Below, piece after piece: positions 20,874 to 31,108 of a DNA stretch of 64,000 bases. Source of the DNA: Septoria linicola (lineage: Eukaryota > Ascomycota > Dothideomycetes > Mycosphaerellales > Mycosphaerellaceae); contig CP099424.1 of NCBI GenBank assembly GCA_024114885.1, positions 1,550,001 to 1,614,000 of the forward strand. Direction: 5' to 3'. Numbering within the stretch: the stretch's first letter is position 1; each line of letters starts with the position of its first letter. The notes under the pieces are model-generated. The model was not told the DNA's origin and ran no database searches. It saw only the letters and a list, made by a program, of their open reading frames with translations. Both the position numbers and the translations under genes were made by a program.

Positions 20874-22839
20874 TTATCGTGGCGTTTCGTGCTCACCACT
20901 CATCACGCTGCTGGCGGCCTGGAGTCTGGTTGCCATGGACGTTGTGTGGTCTTCCACACCCAGAATGGCTTGTTCGCCCGACTCCACTCTCTCGATCAAA
21001 TCCTCGAAACCAGTCGATCCACAAAGCTCCCAGTCTTGCCCTTTGATGCGTTCAATCATCTCTGCAAATCCAAGTGCTCCACTACGCTCCCATACAGGCA
21101 GCGTCTTCAGCGCTTTGAATTCGTTGTCCGGGGTAGCATAGCACGAGTCGCAGAGGAAGGGCACATCGATGCCATCAGCTTCCGACTCATCCCACAGAGC
21201 GCCTAGCACGAGGCTCCCACACAGGTGGCACTGTGCTGATAGTGTATAGTCGTCGATGAGAGGACCCGCGGTGCGGCAGCATCCATAACCCACGCATTCG
21301 TGCTCGGGTTGGACGTTGCCACCAGGCGCCATGTAGTAGCCTGGTTCGATATTTCCTTCTAGATCCTTGTGATGTAGTGTGTAGCCAGAAGGGCGGAGTC
21401 CTTGGCGGTCGACATACCACCTGTTGAATCCTTCTCGATCTGACGGGGCACGTCAGCACGTCCTCATGACCAATGATGGGGGAGAGGGAGATTTACCGTA
21501 GCCCTCGTTATCGTTGCCTTCCCTATCCCTCCCATCAACATCTCTTCCTTGTCGGCTCCATCCAAATTGGTTGTAGCCAAAGATGTTATAAGAGACTCCA
21601 GGGGTTTCCGTCGAGATCTTCGTACCAATCTCGCGGAATTCCGTTCCCATCATGACCAGAACGATCGAAGTAGTTGATGTCTGAACGCAGAATTAGTGCG
21701 AAAGCTACTGTAGATGGTCACAGTGACGTTACCTTGATCATTTTCGTCAAATCCATCACGATCTCTCCCGTTGGGCCGTTGCGGTCTCGACCAAGTGCGT
21801 CTGGTTCTGTCAGTGCGTGAAAAATTCTGGACAATGCGGGAGGCTCACCAACTCCTTCGGCATCGTAATTCCAACCAATTTCTAGCCCTTCATAGCCCCA
21901 TTCTCCGAAGGTGCCTTCTTGGCCATGAACGGCTTCCCAAGTGACGCCGTCACGATCCAGTCCAGTACTTGGCCGATATCCGTTCTGATTGTAGCCTTCC
22001 GAATAGTACTCCGGTCTCTCGTGTTTTGGACATCCACCCCTGCACTGGACCCAGTGCCCCTGCCACTGTCTCCCGCAGCACGAGCAGAACTGCCCGCCAC
22101 AGGTGCATGTCATGTGGTTACACGCTGTTTCCTTCTCGATCCAGACACCACATTGGTGGCACTTTCGGTGAAGCCAGCGATGTTCTTCCGGCACATTCTC
22201 TAGATACTTCGCGATCTCGATGTCCTTGGCGTCCTCTTTGCAGATGTGAATCTCCGGCGGTGATGCAGTCGAGTGACACAGCTGGCACATGATTGTGTGA
22301 CAGTGCGGGCAAAGGATCACTGTGCCTTGTCCATATACTGTGGGATCGAGGAATGGAGCCTGACCAAGTGCAGCTAAGCAAAAATCGCTAGTGCAGTAAG
22401 TGCGCTGAGAGTGCGGGACATTGTACTCTCTGATCTTTTCTTCGAGGCGCTCGAGGAGTTTGGAATCGTCAGAGAACGTGTTGCGTATCGAGTCCAGCGA
22501 GATTGGCGGACAAATGATTCCAGCGCACTTCAATTGGGAGCAGCGCTCGTCGCTTACTATAGCTTCTGCTCCACCACGTAGACAGTCGCGGCAGATATAG
22601 TGCATATTGCAAGTACACTGTATCAACACAGTGTCATTGTCGCTGTCGTCACAGACAATGCATGATCGAGCGCTGAGCATCGCCATTTCGTCGTAATCTT
22701 CTTGAGTTCGAGGAGGAGGGTTGATGCTGTCGAGAAGATGTTCGAGGTGTGCAACGAAACAGAGGAGACAAGTAAGTGCGTAGCGAACAGACCCTTTAGT
22801 GTCCTTGCACGTTTTCACATGCACGCCGTTTCTGCTCAT
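20874..22839 (-). CDS. RBR-type (RING-between-RING) zinc protein
   Basis: Best model: exons 22839-21849, 21800-21733, 21680-21497 and 21439-20874, 602 residues. A RING-like start (CIVCDDSDNDTVLIQCTCNM...CRDCL), an in-between-RING part and a C-terminal CHQCGVWIEKETACNHMTC...CSCCGRQW unit with the HMTC signature suggest an RBR ubiquitin ligase. The catalytic-type cysteine in RING2 is plausible (HMTCTCGGQFC). The rest is a low-complexity stretch rich in Asp, Gly, Arg, Tyr and Asn, then a C-terminal Cys cluster (CVGYGCC, CHLCG, CDSCY). In the middle exons this compositional theme jumps to another frame between about 21770 and 21620 and then back, so either splicing is unusual or two compensating indels exist. 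The N-terminal start is also uncertain. Confidence 0.7.
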
Positions 22840-23522
22840 TCACCTCCATCGTGTGAAATAAATCCGATAGCTGTTCACTTGCAAGTTCAGATCTGCTATG
22901 CTCACTTCTCTCTCGATGAGTAGGGGAATGTAGTAATGAGTATACCATTTTCGTATTGGTCGTAAGAATTGAGTGTATACCAAGGCCCTGCGCATGCGTT
23001 GCATCTTCGTACAGGCTGCAGAGTCCATAGCAGCGAGAGCCGCAAACTGCAGAGCAGGAGTGGAGTGAGTGAACAGAGTTGTTCATGAAGAGAAACCAAA
23101 ATCATTCGCGAAGGATGTTTGCTCTAGGCTTTGTGAACGCGCAGCAGCATAGCCAGGCCAGAACAGCGGGACCAGGTGTTTCCAGTAGACGTGCAGCTCT
23201 CTGAAAACGTGTCTCTAACCGGATCCATAGTTTCCATGGGCAGAGACTTCGCAAAGCACACCTGCTTTCGTACCATGTTCCTTGATAGTGATGTCGATCG
23301 TGGCTTGAAGCCTGAAGGGTCCAAAGTCCTTCTATTACTCACGGTCCGACTATGTGCACACGAAGTAAAGAGTAGCAGCGATATGTACACGCCAAGCTCA
23401 GCTATTCCAACTCAAGTCGCAAGACTGCACCCCTGTCTTCCTTCTGTGCCATTCCCTAGGAGAATCCCACAACGCCTCGCTGAAAAGCATCGAAGTCCGA
23501 ACCCATCATTCATGGCTTGAGC
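22840..23522. other. intergenic, no gene recognised
   Basis: Between the RBR gene start and the deubiquitinase stop, both on the minus strand; it serves as RBR promoter and deubiquitinase 3' region. Short frames on both strands look incidental. Another possible RBR start (MEVNEQK at about 22851) overlaps it. Confidence 0.5.
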
Positions 23523-25466
23523 CTATGCCTCTGGTATCATTTCATAGAACAGCATGTAAACCTCCTTTTGCATGCTAAGAACATCACTCGTCTTGCTCTC
23601 TTTCACTTTCTCGTCACTAATTCGCCACCATCGGTCACTGCCGGGATTCTTCTTCGACTTTCTCGAAACTGCACCTCGAATATTACGTAGACTGCTTGTC
23701 CTGCGGGGTGCACTGCCTTCTTCCGACTTCAGGGCATCGACAGCTGTTGCTGCTTGAGCAGGTGCCGCCGTGCTTGGTGGAGTGGGAAGTCCTGGCGTAG
23801 GTATAGCGTCAAAAGGCACGCTGTTTGCAGATTTGCGCTTCTCCGCGGAAGGGGTCGAAGCTGGCACATTCGAGATCGAAGACGCTGAGGATGAAGATGG
23901 CGCGGCACTGGTTGGAGTCGAGAGAAACTGGGAATCGGCACTGCTCGCTGTGCTGTCGCGTGCATCTTTGACAGCGCTAGCGCTCAACCGTGGGCTGTTA
24001 ACCGTGCTTGGCGCGGGTGATCCAGCGATGCTGTAGACCCCTTGACGACCTAACGTTGTCGGCGTCGAGAAAGGCTGTGGAAGGACCTGTCTACGGAACG
24101 ACTCGTAATGGCCGCTGTTGTGGCCTCCTTTGTGGGTGACCACGCCCAGTAGACGATAGTGCTTCCTATCGAGGAGACCTCCAAGAGGAAGACTTTCCGG
24201 GAAAGCTACCTTGGCCATGTTCTTCGAACTTGACGCGGAAGGATCCCAAACAGACCGGGACAGATGTATCGACAGAACCTTTGGAAACTTCGACATTCGT
24301 GTATGTCGAGAGATTCTACGCGTGGGGGCTGTCGCCACGTCTGGCAATTTGACATCCTTTGGCGGCGCTTCGGGATCTTCGTCCAGAGCTTGCTGAAGCT
24401 TAGTATTCTCACTTTCGACCTTTGACGGATCGTCTGTGAATAGGTTTGATCTGGACAGTATTCTCTCATTGATAGATATGGCATGGACCAATCTGCAATA
24501 CTCGCACTTGAAGTCATCGATGTGCTCAACCTTGAAAATGCCATCAAAACACTCGTTAAGAGTTGTTGACGTCTGCTGATGAGGAACATTCAGGGTCAAG
24601 GTCAAGAATGTTGACACTGACGGCTTCGGCTTGAAGTGGCAGTGTGAGCATTCCACTTGCGATTCTAGTTCCCCTTCCAGTGGGAATACGTTCTCGTCCT
24701 CCCGTGGATCAATCTCTGATTCGCGCGCCGGTAGATTGTTCTCGGCGTGACCGGCTCCCAGATCGATAGCCTTGCTGTCTCGTGGTCTCTCGGCCTGGTC
24801 AGGAGATCCCGGCTCTGCGCCATCGCTGCCAACAGATGGCGGCTCAATAGTGACTCGAGAGTTCTCTTCCTCATTTGACGACAGACCCTTTCTGGCCCTC
24901 CTTCCAGCGTAGTACTCTTCTGCAATCCGCTCAACAATGACCTGCAGAAATTCTTGCGCGTCTTGCTGTGTTCGACTGATTCTTGTCCTAAAGCTTGTCT
25001 CGACACATCTGATAAAGCCCTGGGCACTGATTGTCTTCTTGTAGATCGGCCTCTCGTTCAGTGCATCTAGCACATCCTTCAGTCCGGCTGTAACCAGTCC
25101 CTGCTGTAGGCCAACAATCTGCCACTCTGGCATCCTCTTTGCGCCATCTCGCTTCTTCGCCTGCTCCTCCAGTGCAGCAGTGAGATCTTCATAGACTGCT
25201 GGCCCATCGAGCTTCCGTCTATGCACTTCCCGAATCAGAAATGCTCTGAGATCTGGCAGACCAGCCAGTGCTTGCAGGACGGAGTTGATGAAGCAGTCGT
25301 TCGCCGGGTTCACAAGCCCCACGACACCCTTCTTGCGACTGCTCTTGGTGCTGCTAGCATCTTCGCTGTCCAAGAAGAAGGTGGGACCAAAGACATAGAC
25401 CAGGGTAATGGCAGCAAGGGACGCGCCTGCAGCATAGGTCGCTATGGTTAGCGGCTTGTCTGGCAT
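23523..25466 (-). CDS. UBP16: membrane-anchored ubiquitin-specific protease (Ubp16/USP30 type)
   Basis: Single exon, 647 residues. An N-terminal membrane segment at about residues 8-32 is followed by a USP catalytic domain. The Cys box reads GLVNPANDCFINSVLQALA (catalytic Cys58) and the His box is HKGGHNSGHYESF. Zinc-type CxxC pairs (CSHCHF, CEYCRL) lie in the fingers region. The C-terminal third holds a long Ser/Pro/Ala-rich insertion before the final strands (RWWRISDEKVKE). An N-terminal anchor with this Cys box is characteristic of the mitochondrial outer-membrane enzymes Ubp16 and USP30. The frame stays open upstream to 25667 but has no ATG there, so the start at 25466, just before the anchor, is preferred. 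Confidence 0.85.
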   Translation of the reverse strand: MPDKPLTIATYAAGASLAAITLVYVFGPTFFLDSEDASSTKSSRKKGVVGLVNPANDCFINSVLQALAGLPDLRAFLIREVHRRKLDGPAVYEDLTAALEEQAKKRDGAKRMPEWQIVGLQQGLVTAGLKDVLDALNERPIYKKTISAQGFIRCVETSFRTRISRTQQDAQEFLQVIVERIAEEYYAGRRARKGLSSNEEENSRVTIEPPSVGSDGAEPGSPDQAERPRDSKAIDLGAGHAENNLPARESEIDPREDENVFPLEGELESQVECSHCHFKPKPSVSTFLTLTLNVPHQQTSTTLNECFDGIFKVEHIDDFKCEYCRLVHAISINERILSRSNLFTDDPSKVESENTKLQQALDEDPEAPPKDVKLPDVATAPTRRISRHTRMSKFPKVLSIHLSRSVWDPSASSSKNMAKVAFPESLPLGGLLDRKHYRLLGVVTHKGGHNSGHYESFRRQVLPQPFSTPTTLGRQGVYSIAGSPAPSTVNSPRLSASAVKDARDSTASSADSQFLSTPTSAAPSSSSASSISNVPASTPSAEKRKSANSVPFDAIPTPGLPTPPSTAAPAQAATAVDALKSEEGSAPRRTSSLRNIRGAVSRKSKKNPGSDRWWRISDEKVKESKTSDVLSMQKEVYMLFYEMIPEA

Positions 25467-25900
25467 TCTTCTGCCGGCCAGTGCACCTCTGCCGGCGAAG
25501 ACCACCAGCGTCCTCTCGCGTTGACTGTACTCGGTTATTGTTCCGTCGGCCGAGAGTGGGGGAGTCGTAGCAGGGAGGGAGATTGATTGTTGGTATGGCA
25601 GAATGGAGGTGACGGATGCTGCTCCATACTGGAACAGACTATAGAGGGAGTCCACTGCTGGTATCAACTACGACTATGTTTGGTGATATGGTCTGCTTCT
25701 GCTATGTTTCTGCCTGTTCGGGGAGCTGAAGTGGAGCGGTGATGCTTGGTGACTGGGAAGCGCGACGAATGAGAGAGGCAGCAGAGCAGAGGTGGACTGG
25801 ACGGTCGGCAAGTGAAGCTTCGCAACATGCCGCATTGAGCCATGAAATCTGTCTGCCATCTCGTGCACCCGGGCCATTGACCAATATCGTCACCGCAAAC
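25467..25900. promoter_or_regulatory. divergent promoter region, deubiquitinase / bL9m
   Basis: 434 bp between two divergent genes whose products both act at mitochondria. No clear TATA box. The deubiquitinase frame extends about 200 nt into it without an ATG. Confidence 0.45.
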
Positions 25901-26850
25901 ATGGCGTTTCCATCGAGAGTACGCTCGATACCGCAGTGTACGGCGTGTCTGCGCAATTATGCCTGGGCGCGCTTTGCAGATGTCGCTGCTCCCACACAGA
26001 CGACGGGACTGCGCCAGCAGGTTAGGGGAAAGAAGAAGCTGGCAAGGCCTACGGGTAACATCCCAGCACGACTGCTGAAGGACTTGCCTGGATTTGGCAA
26101 GAAGGGTGCGTAGTTGGGATGAGGACAAGGTCAAGACAGAGCTGATGGATTTATGCAGGCGCAATTGTGCCCATGGCTCGTGGCCAGATGCGCAACAACT
26201 ACTTCCCATCGCGAACCGCCGAATATGTCACGATGCCCGAACTGCGAACGTTGCGATCCCAGAATGTCCCCATTGAGCGGGACTACATGTTTGGCAAGAA
26301 GGATCCATCATCTGCCGCCGACGGACCACTACTCATGCCACTACGCGACGAGCCCACCCCTCTACCTGTGCGAAGAGGGCCTGAAGTTGAGAAGTTGACC
26401 ACCGAGCGCAGTGTACAGCTGCTGGAGATCTTTGTGCCGCACCGAATCGACTTTTACAGGCAGCCTATCGTTGAAGAAATCAAGGAGGAGAAAGCGGATG
26501 TAGCACCCAAGAAGGAACAGAAGAGGCAGAGGACTGCTTCGAGTGCTGCGGCAGATCTACTTGCGGCGAGAACGCAAAAGCCGCTTGAGAAGCCTCAACC
26601 AAAGTTCACTGGAGCCATTTACGGCTCTGTGTCGCAGCATGATATTCTAGTCGCGGTAAGGGCGGCCATTGCGACGAACGACGAGGCAGCAAGGGTTATT
26701 GTCACAGAGCAGGACATTGAGTTCTTGAACGAGCCAGCACGGACGGAGCACAAGATCAAGGAGCTTGGAGATTCCACCATTGAGATCAAGGTCAAAGGCG
26801 AGGAGAATGGCGTGAAGAGGACAGTGAGGGTTATACCGCAGGAAGCATAG
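25901..26850 (+). CDS. MRPL50: mitochondrial large-subunit ribosomal protein bL9m
   Basis: Exons 25901-26105 and 26159-26850, intron 53 nt (GTGCGT...TGCAG), 298 residues. The N-terminus is Arg/Ala-rich with no acidic residues, as for mitochondrial import. The bL9 signature spans the splice: VRGKKKLA, LLKDLPGFGKKG, then AIVPMARGQMRNNYFPSRTA. A fungus-specific C-terminal part with a charged linker and a mixed alpha/beta region follows. bL9 binds near the L1 stalk and elongates from the ribosome surface. The intron splits the glycine codon in the most conserved motif, and the restored reading is exact. Confidence 0.9.
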
Positions 26851-27465
26851 AGATACAAGTGCCACCGCCATGGTCTCGACTCTTCGTGCGCGAATACAGC
26901 ATAATCCATGAGACACCGCAGACCAGCACAACACCATCTCGAGAATAAGCCCGCCAACCTGGACATAGCCCGCGGGATAGCTCCGCAAAACTTGGCGGCA
27001 ATCGCGCGACCCGCGAAGGCTGAGCTGCATGATGCATGACGCCCTGCATACACCCACTGTTGCTTACAACCAAGCTGAGTGAGGCGTTCAACACGTGCCA
27101 GCTTCGATGACGGACCCTAAGAAACTATTACACACCACTTGCTCAGGGTTGGTGGTAGTCTACGCCGTGAATGCTGCCTGTAAGATAAGCCACAGAAGGC
27201 CATGTGCCACAGTTGACGTGGCGACTATCGAGGATTGTCTTACATTATGGTACAGATGTAACACTACTACACTAGCGGGGAAGAGATAAAGAGGCGCTCA
27301 TCGCTGCATCCATATTGACACGCATCTTGCATACACAGTAGCTTCAAACTTTGGTGGCTTATCACGTTGACCACTTATCAGGACACTTATCAGACCACGC
27401 AACAGAAGCACTTCTGGACCTCACCAATACACGATCAACAACATTCCAAGCACATCTTCCCAACA
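26851..27465. other. intergenic, no gene recognised
   Basis: About 600 bp after the bL9m stop; frames on both strands are short and unlike known proteins. Confidence 0.55.
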
Positions 27466-27834
27466 ATGTGTATCCTAATCGTGCGCTCCTGGCCTTGTGG
27501 CCACGAAAGGTGCACTGCGACAGATCAATGCATGACCGCCATGTCAACGCCTGGCATGATTCCTTATCGCTGCCACCACGCCACCTATCACCGATCAGAA
27601 AGCAAAAACAACGACTTGCCATGTCCGACGTGCATCGAACAGAATCGCAAACTATCGCTGGATCTATTAGCACAGGATAACGACAGCATCCGAAGTGACA
27701 GCAGCGCAAGTCAGTACAGCACGAAAGACCTCCGGCGAGATAGCAGTATGTCAGGAATGCAATCCGCTACAAATGCCTTGACACTGACAATGGCACAGCA
27801 AACCCAGCTCAGACGACAAGAACGACTTCTCTAA
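27466..27834 (+). CDS. small Cys/His-rich hypothetical protein
   Basis: Single-exon frame of 122 residues from an ATG in context ACAATGTG. The first half has paired cysteines and histidines (WPCGHERC, CHHATYH, LPCPTC) resembling small zinc-binding proteins that are common and uncharacterised in filamentous fungi. The second half is Ser/Asp/Gln-rich. The same frame is open 33 codons further upstream without an ATG. Not assigned to a named family; it could also be a chance frame. Confidence 0.45.
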   Translation: MCILIVRSWPCGHERCTATDQCMTAMSTPGMIPYRCHHATYHRSESKNNDLPCPTCIEQNRKLSLDLLAQDNDSIRSDSSASQYSTKDLRRDSSMSGMQSATNALTLTMAQQTQLRRQERLL

Positions 27835-28787
27835 GAACAGCAAGCTCAACCAATGATTATTTCGGCTCCTTCTAAGAAGTCTCATGCCGCGAACTCGCTT
27901 AGTCGAGTGTTTGTATCAGGTATCAGGCTGGGATGTTCTGACCTTGACTCAGGCCAGATGGAGCTACTGGAACATGTGAGGAAGAACGATGGCCCGGGGC
28001 TGTGTGTCTCTTGATCAAGACGATACAGAAACCGCAACGCCTACATGACGACTGGCACCAATAGCAGGAACTGTGACGTATCTGCAATGTCGTGGGGGCC
28101 TGAAGGAGGGGAAGAGTCGACAATGTCGCGCCGAGTAATTGAAAACCACAATGGGTTTTGGGCGGAGTATTTGAGCTGTACAGCGGGCAGCGAGCTGGGG
28201 TGAGTGCTGCTGTATACCTTAGCGAGCCATGTAGACAGCTATTTATTGCAAGCCGGTTGAGAACGTTAGACGCGAAACTGCCGTTGGCAGCTGTTTCGAA
28301 AGATCATTTGGCAAGGAACACCGGAGCCTATCAATGTCCGTTTACTCTCAATGATGTTTACGCAGTGCGCATCAATGTACTTGACAGACGATCGCGCTCT
28401 TTCTTCAGCAAGGTTGCAAGGCTCGGCACCAATGTATAGCACGACTATCCGTGACAGTTGTCGGCATTTGGAGTTTGGCGTTTTGCTGCCGAGATTTGTT
28501 GCCTCATCTGGTATACAGATTGTAGGTCGATCCTTCTCGGGCGCTGAGCTCCGACACTTCGGGTGCAGAACTGAGGACCACCCGAAGACAGCTTCTTGTA
28601 CCATCCACTGAGAGGTGTACATATAAACTCAGGCATGGCGCTCATCATGGCAGCTACCATCCATTGCTCTATCAAACACATCTTGACAGGTCATCGAAAT
28701 CCTCTGTCGGCATCACATCTCACTTGTTTGCACTCCAACCCGGACTGAACAAGTACATCTACCCGAAGCCCGCCCACGTACATCAAG
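27835..28787. other. intergenic, no gene recognised
   Basis: Nearly 1 kb before the second FAD monooxygenase. Overlapping 60-118-codon frames on both strands without recognisable motifs. Confidence 0.55.
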
Positions 28788-30038
28788 ATGTCTCCAGAAA
28801 CAGAAAAGCTCTTACATCCACTTTCTGAAAAACACATCATCATCTCTGGAGCAGGAATAGCAGGACTTGCCTTCGCACGAGGACTTGATCGCCAATGGCC
28901 GTTGAGCCTACCACCACCAAAAGTCACATTATACGAACGCGATGACCGCCACCTACCAGCCGAGCGCGGCAATTACTCTCTCGGACTTCGCAGCGACAAG
29001 GTATCTGGCGGGATCCAAGCCATTCGAGAGCTCGGCATGCTGGACGAGATCATCAAAGCAAGTGTACCTGGCTCAGATTCGGGAGGCTCCATTCGAGATC
29101 ATAATTGGGAGCCTTTAGTCCCCTTCAAACTCCCGGAGACTCCACCAGATGGACTGCCTGTATCGAACATGCGCATCACGAGGAACAGTATTCGCGAGAC
29201 GTTCATTCAAGGCCTTCCCTCGAGTGTTCAGGCAAATTGGGGAACCCAATGCACATCAGCCAGCAAGTCACAGAATGGAGGGATGACTGTGTCTATGAGC
29301 GACGGTACCTTCGCTCACTGTGACTTGCTCGTTGTCGCCGACGGAGCCAGCAGTAAACTTCGCTCGTCTCTCCGCCCTTTAGACACATTACAATACGCCG
29401 GCGCAGTCTGCATCGGCGGCAACGCATTCTTCGAACGAGGGAAGGTTCCAGCCCACGTCTCTGGCTCCTTCGGAGTCGTCGTTGGTGGTAACGGCATTGG
29501 CCTCGTAGTCTTCCCAATCGACGATCGCAGTGCCGTGTGGTTCCTTACGCAACGATCCAAAGAGCCTCGAACGGCCGTACAAGGCGCTGCAGCACTCAAG
29601 ATGAAAGATGAAATCCTTGAAGAAGTCATTTCGAAAGGCGATGTCTTTGGCAAGAACTTCAAGCAAATTCTCGACGCAACGGATCCTACCAGTTTGAAGA
29701 TCTTCAATGCCCAGGACAAACGACCTATCACTCACACGGAAGCGGAAGTGGAGGAGATGCCCGTGGTGTTCATTGGCGACTCGAACCATGCTGTCAGCCC
29801 TTTTGCTGGCAATGGGGCGAACATGGCGCTGATGGATGGAGTTTCGTTGAGCAAAGCGCTGTGCGAGGAGGACTCGATCGCCAGAGCCGTCGCTGTCTTT
29901 GACAAAGAGAGTAATCCAAGGTGCACAAAAGCCTGGAGGATATCGCATGTCGTGATTAGGATATTCCACGCGCAGGGGATATTCTTGTGGTTTATACTTG
30001 CCGTGCTGAAGACGCTGTTTTGGTTCCTCAGTCGTTAG
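28788..30038 (+). CDS. FAD-dependent monooxygenase with C-terminal membrane anchor
   Basis: Single exon, 416 residues. N-terminal FAD motif SGAGIAGLAFARGL, central LLVVADGASSKLR (DG motif) and the second FAD motif GDSNHAVSPFAGNGANMAL place it in the FAD_binding_3 family (group A flavoprotein monooxygenases). The last ~25 residues (IRIFHAQGIFLWFILAVLKT) are hydrophobic and suggest tail anchoring to a membrane, as in some secondary-metabolism epoxidases and hydroxylases. Substrate unknown. It differs clearly from the monooxygenase at 8.4 kb but, like it, sits next to a member of the same small secreted protein pair. The start context (AAGATGTCT) is good. Confidence 0.87.
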   Translation: MSPETEKLLHPLSEKHIIISGAGIAGLAFARGLDRQWPLSLPPPKVTLYERDDRHLPAERGNYSLGLRSDKVSGGIQAIRELGMLDEIIKASVPGSDSGGSIRDHNWEPLVPFKLPETPPDGLPVSNMRITRNSIRETFIQGLPSSVQANWGTQCTSASKSQNGGMTVSMSDGTFAHCDLLVVADGASSKLRSSLRPLDTLQYAGAVCIGGNAFFERGKVPAHVSGSFGVVVGGNGIGLVVFPIDDRSAVWFLTQRSKEPRTAVQGAAALKMKDEILEEVISKGDVFGKNFKQILDATDPTSLKIFNAQDKRPITHTEAEVEEMPVVFIGDSNHAVSPFAGNGANMALMDGVSLSKALCEEDSIARAVAVFDKESNPRCTKAWRISHVVIRIFHAQGIFLWFILAVLKTLFWFLSR

Positions 30039-30623
30039 CATGTAGGAGGTGTCTCTAATTGCCATGTATCTAGTTCAGTCGTGGCAGTCAGGAGCAAGTA
30101 AGCCGCTTCTATGTGCATTCCTCGAATTTCATAATCCAACAAGCATATGCCATCGCCACCAACACACCAAGCTAAGTAGTCCTCACGCCTCTCTCCGAAC
30201 GTTGCCAAAACCGTATATATATCTCTCTCGACACGGCTGCCGCTTAAATCGGCTCAGAGAAGTGTACGGCTTATTAAAGCTCGGATGACCAGAACACCAC
30301 ACACTCGGCGACTAACAGGACCGAGCATGCGGTCCGACTCCTCACTCCCACGTGCAGTCCTAGTCCTCGGGCAGAGCCAACCAACCGCATCTTCTACGGG
30401 ATTTGCCAAGAAGCTGTCGGACTACATAGTGTGGATTGGCATGACACGAACGACGCCAGGCCAAGGCCAGATTCGTTGCGAGCCATGCGGTCTTGCCCAG
30501 GTACTTTCACGTTCATATGTATATATATAGTCAGTAATCGTCGACGCCGTGCTCACAGGCACTCATTCGAGCCTACCTTACTGATTTCCATAGACCGCCT
30601 GGTCTCCAACTCACCTCGACGCC
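30039..30623. other. intergenic; promoter side of secreted protein B
   Basis: 585 bp between two co-oriented genes. Contains two TATA-like runs, near 30213-30222 and 30517-30529; apart from these nothing is recognised. Confidence 0.45.
30517..30529 (+). promoter_or_regulatory. TATA-like element of secreted protein B
   Basis: TATGTATATATATAG-type run about 95-107 nt upstream of the ATG. The paralogue at 10.8 kb has an ATATAT run at a similar distance (about 110 nt). Confidence 0.35.
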
Positions 30624-31108
30624 ATGCGTCTCTCCCCCATCCTTCTGCCACTCATCGGTGCTCTCGCAATCGGCACAGAAGCATGTGCAGAATACCGCAA
30701 GTGCAAATGCCACGACTCTGCCAATGACGCAAGTTCTCCCTCGCCGCTATACCGCCCTGATAGTCTCCGTCTGCTCGAACTCTTTCTAACGTGTTACCGA
30801 CACAGCTCCAAAACGATGCGGTGACCAAAGCAGCCTGCGAAAGCTATGCCAAGGAGTACACCAACAATGGCGTGAGCTACAATGAGAATCCTCATCACCA
30901 GGTCCATGATATGTTTTTGTTTTTCTTGTTTCGCGCAGCAGTGCGTACAGGTCAGAAAGCAGAGCTGACTGGATGTGCTTGATAGTGCTCGAATGTTGAC
31001 AATTGGAGTGCTAATGTGATGGACCGCTGCAAGTGGGATGCGAAGTGCAAGGCCCACGGGCAGCAGTATTACCAGTGGTGCCGGGACAAAGTTGACGACT
31101 TGTGGTAG
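30624..31108 (+). CDS. small cysteine-rich secreted protein B (107 aa)
   Basis: Exons 30624-30728, 30806-30901 and 30986-31108, 107 residues, the same length as protein A. Signal peptide at about residues 1-20, then eight cysteines at 21, 27, 29, 46, 68, 82, 88 and 99; the last four positions are identical in number to protein A. Shared segments include KCKCHD, LQNDAVT, ENPHHQ/VDPHHQ and QQYYQWC. Intron 1 (30729-30805) has the donor GCAAGT, a non-canonical GC-AG intron as in protein A; intron 2 (30902-30985) is GT-AG after HHQ in both. An effector-like or antimicrobial-like secreted role is possible but not shown. It lies 585 bp downstream of the second FAD monooxygenase. Confidence 0.75.
30729..30805 (+). 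other. GC-AG intron of secreted protein B
   Basis: 77 nt, donor GCAAGT, acceptor CACAG. Using the overlapping GT one base further on would shift the frame and reach a stop, so the GC donor is required to keep the conserved exon 2. Confidence 0.7.

Noticed and set aside
25467..25667. 67-codon upstream extension of the deubiquitinase
   Set aside because: The frame lacks an ATG there (it opens at a TTG right after a stop), and family members begin shortly before the membrane anchor.
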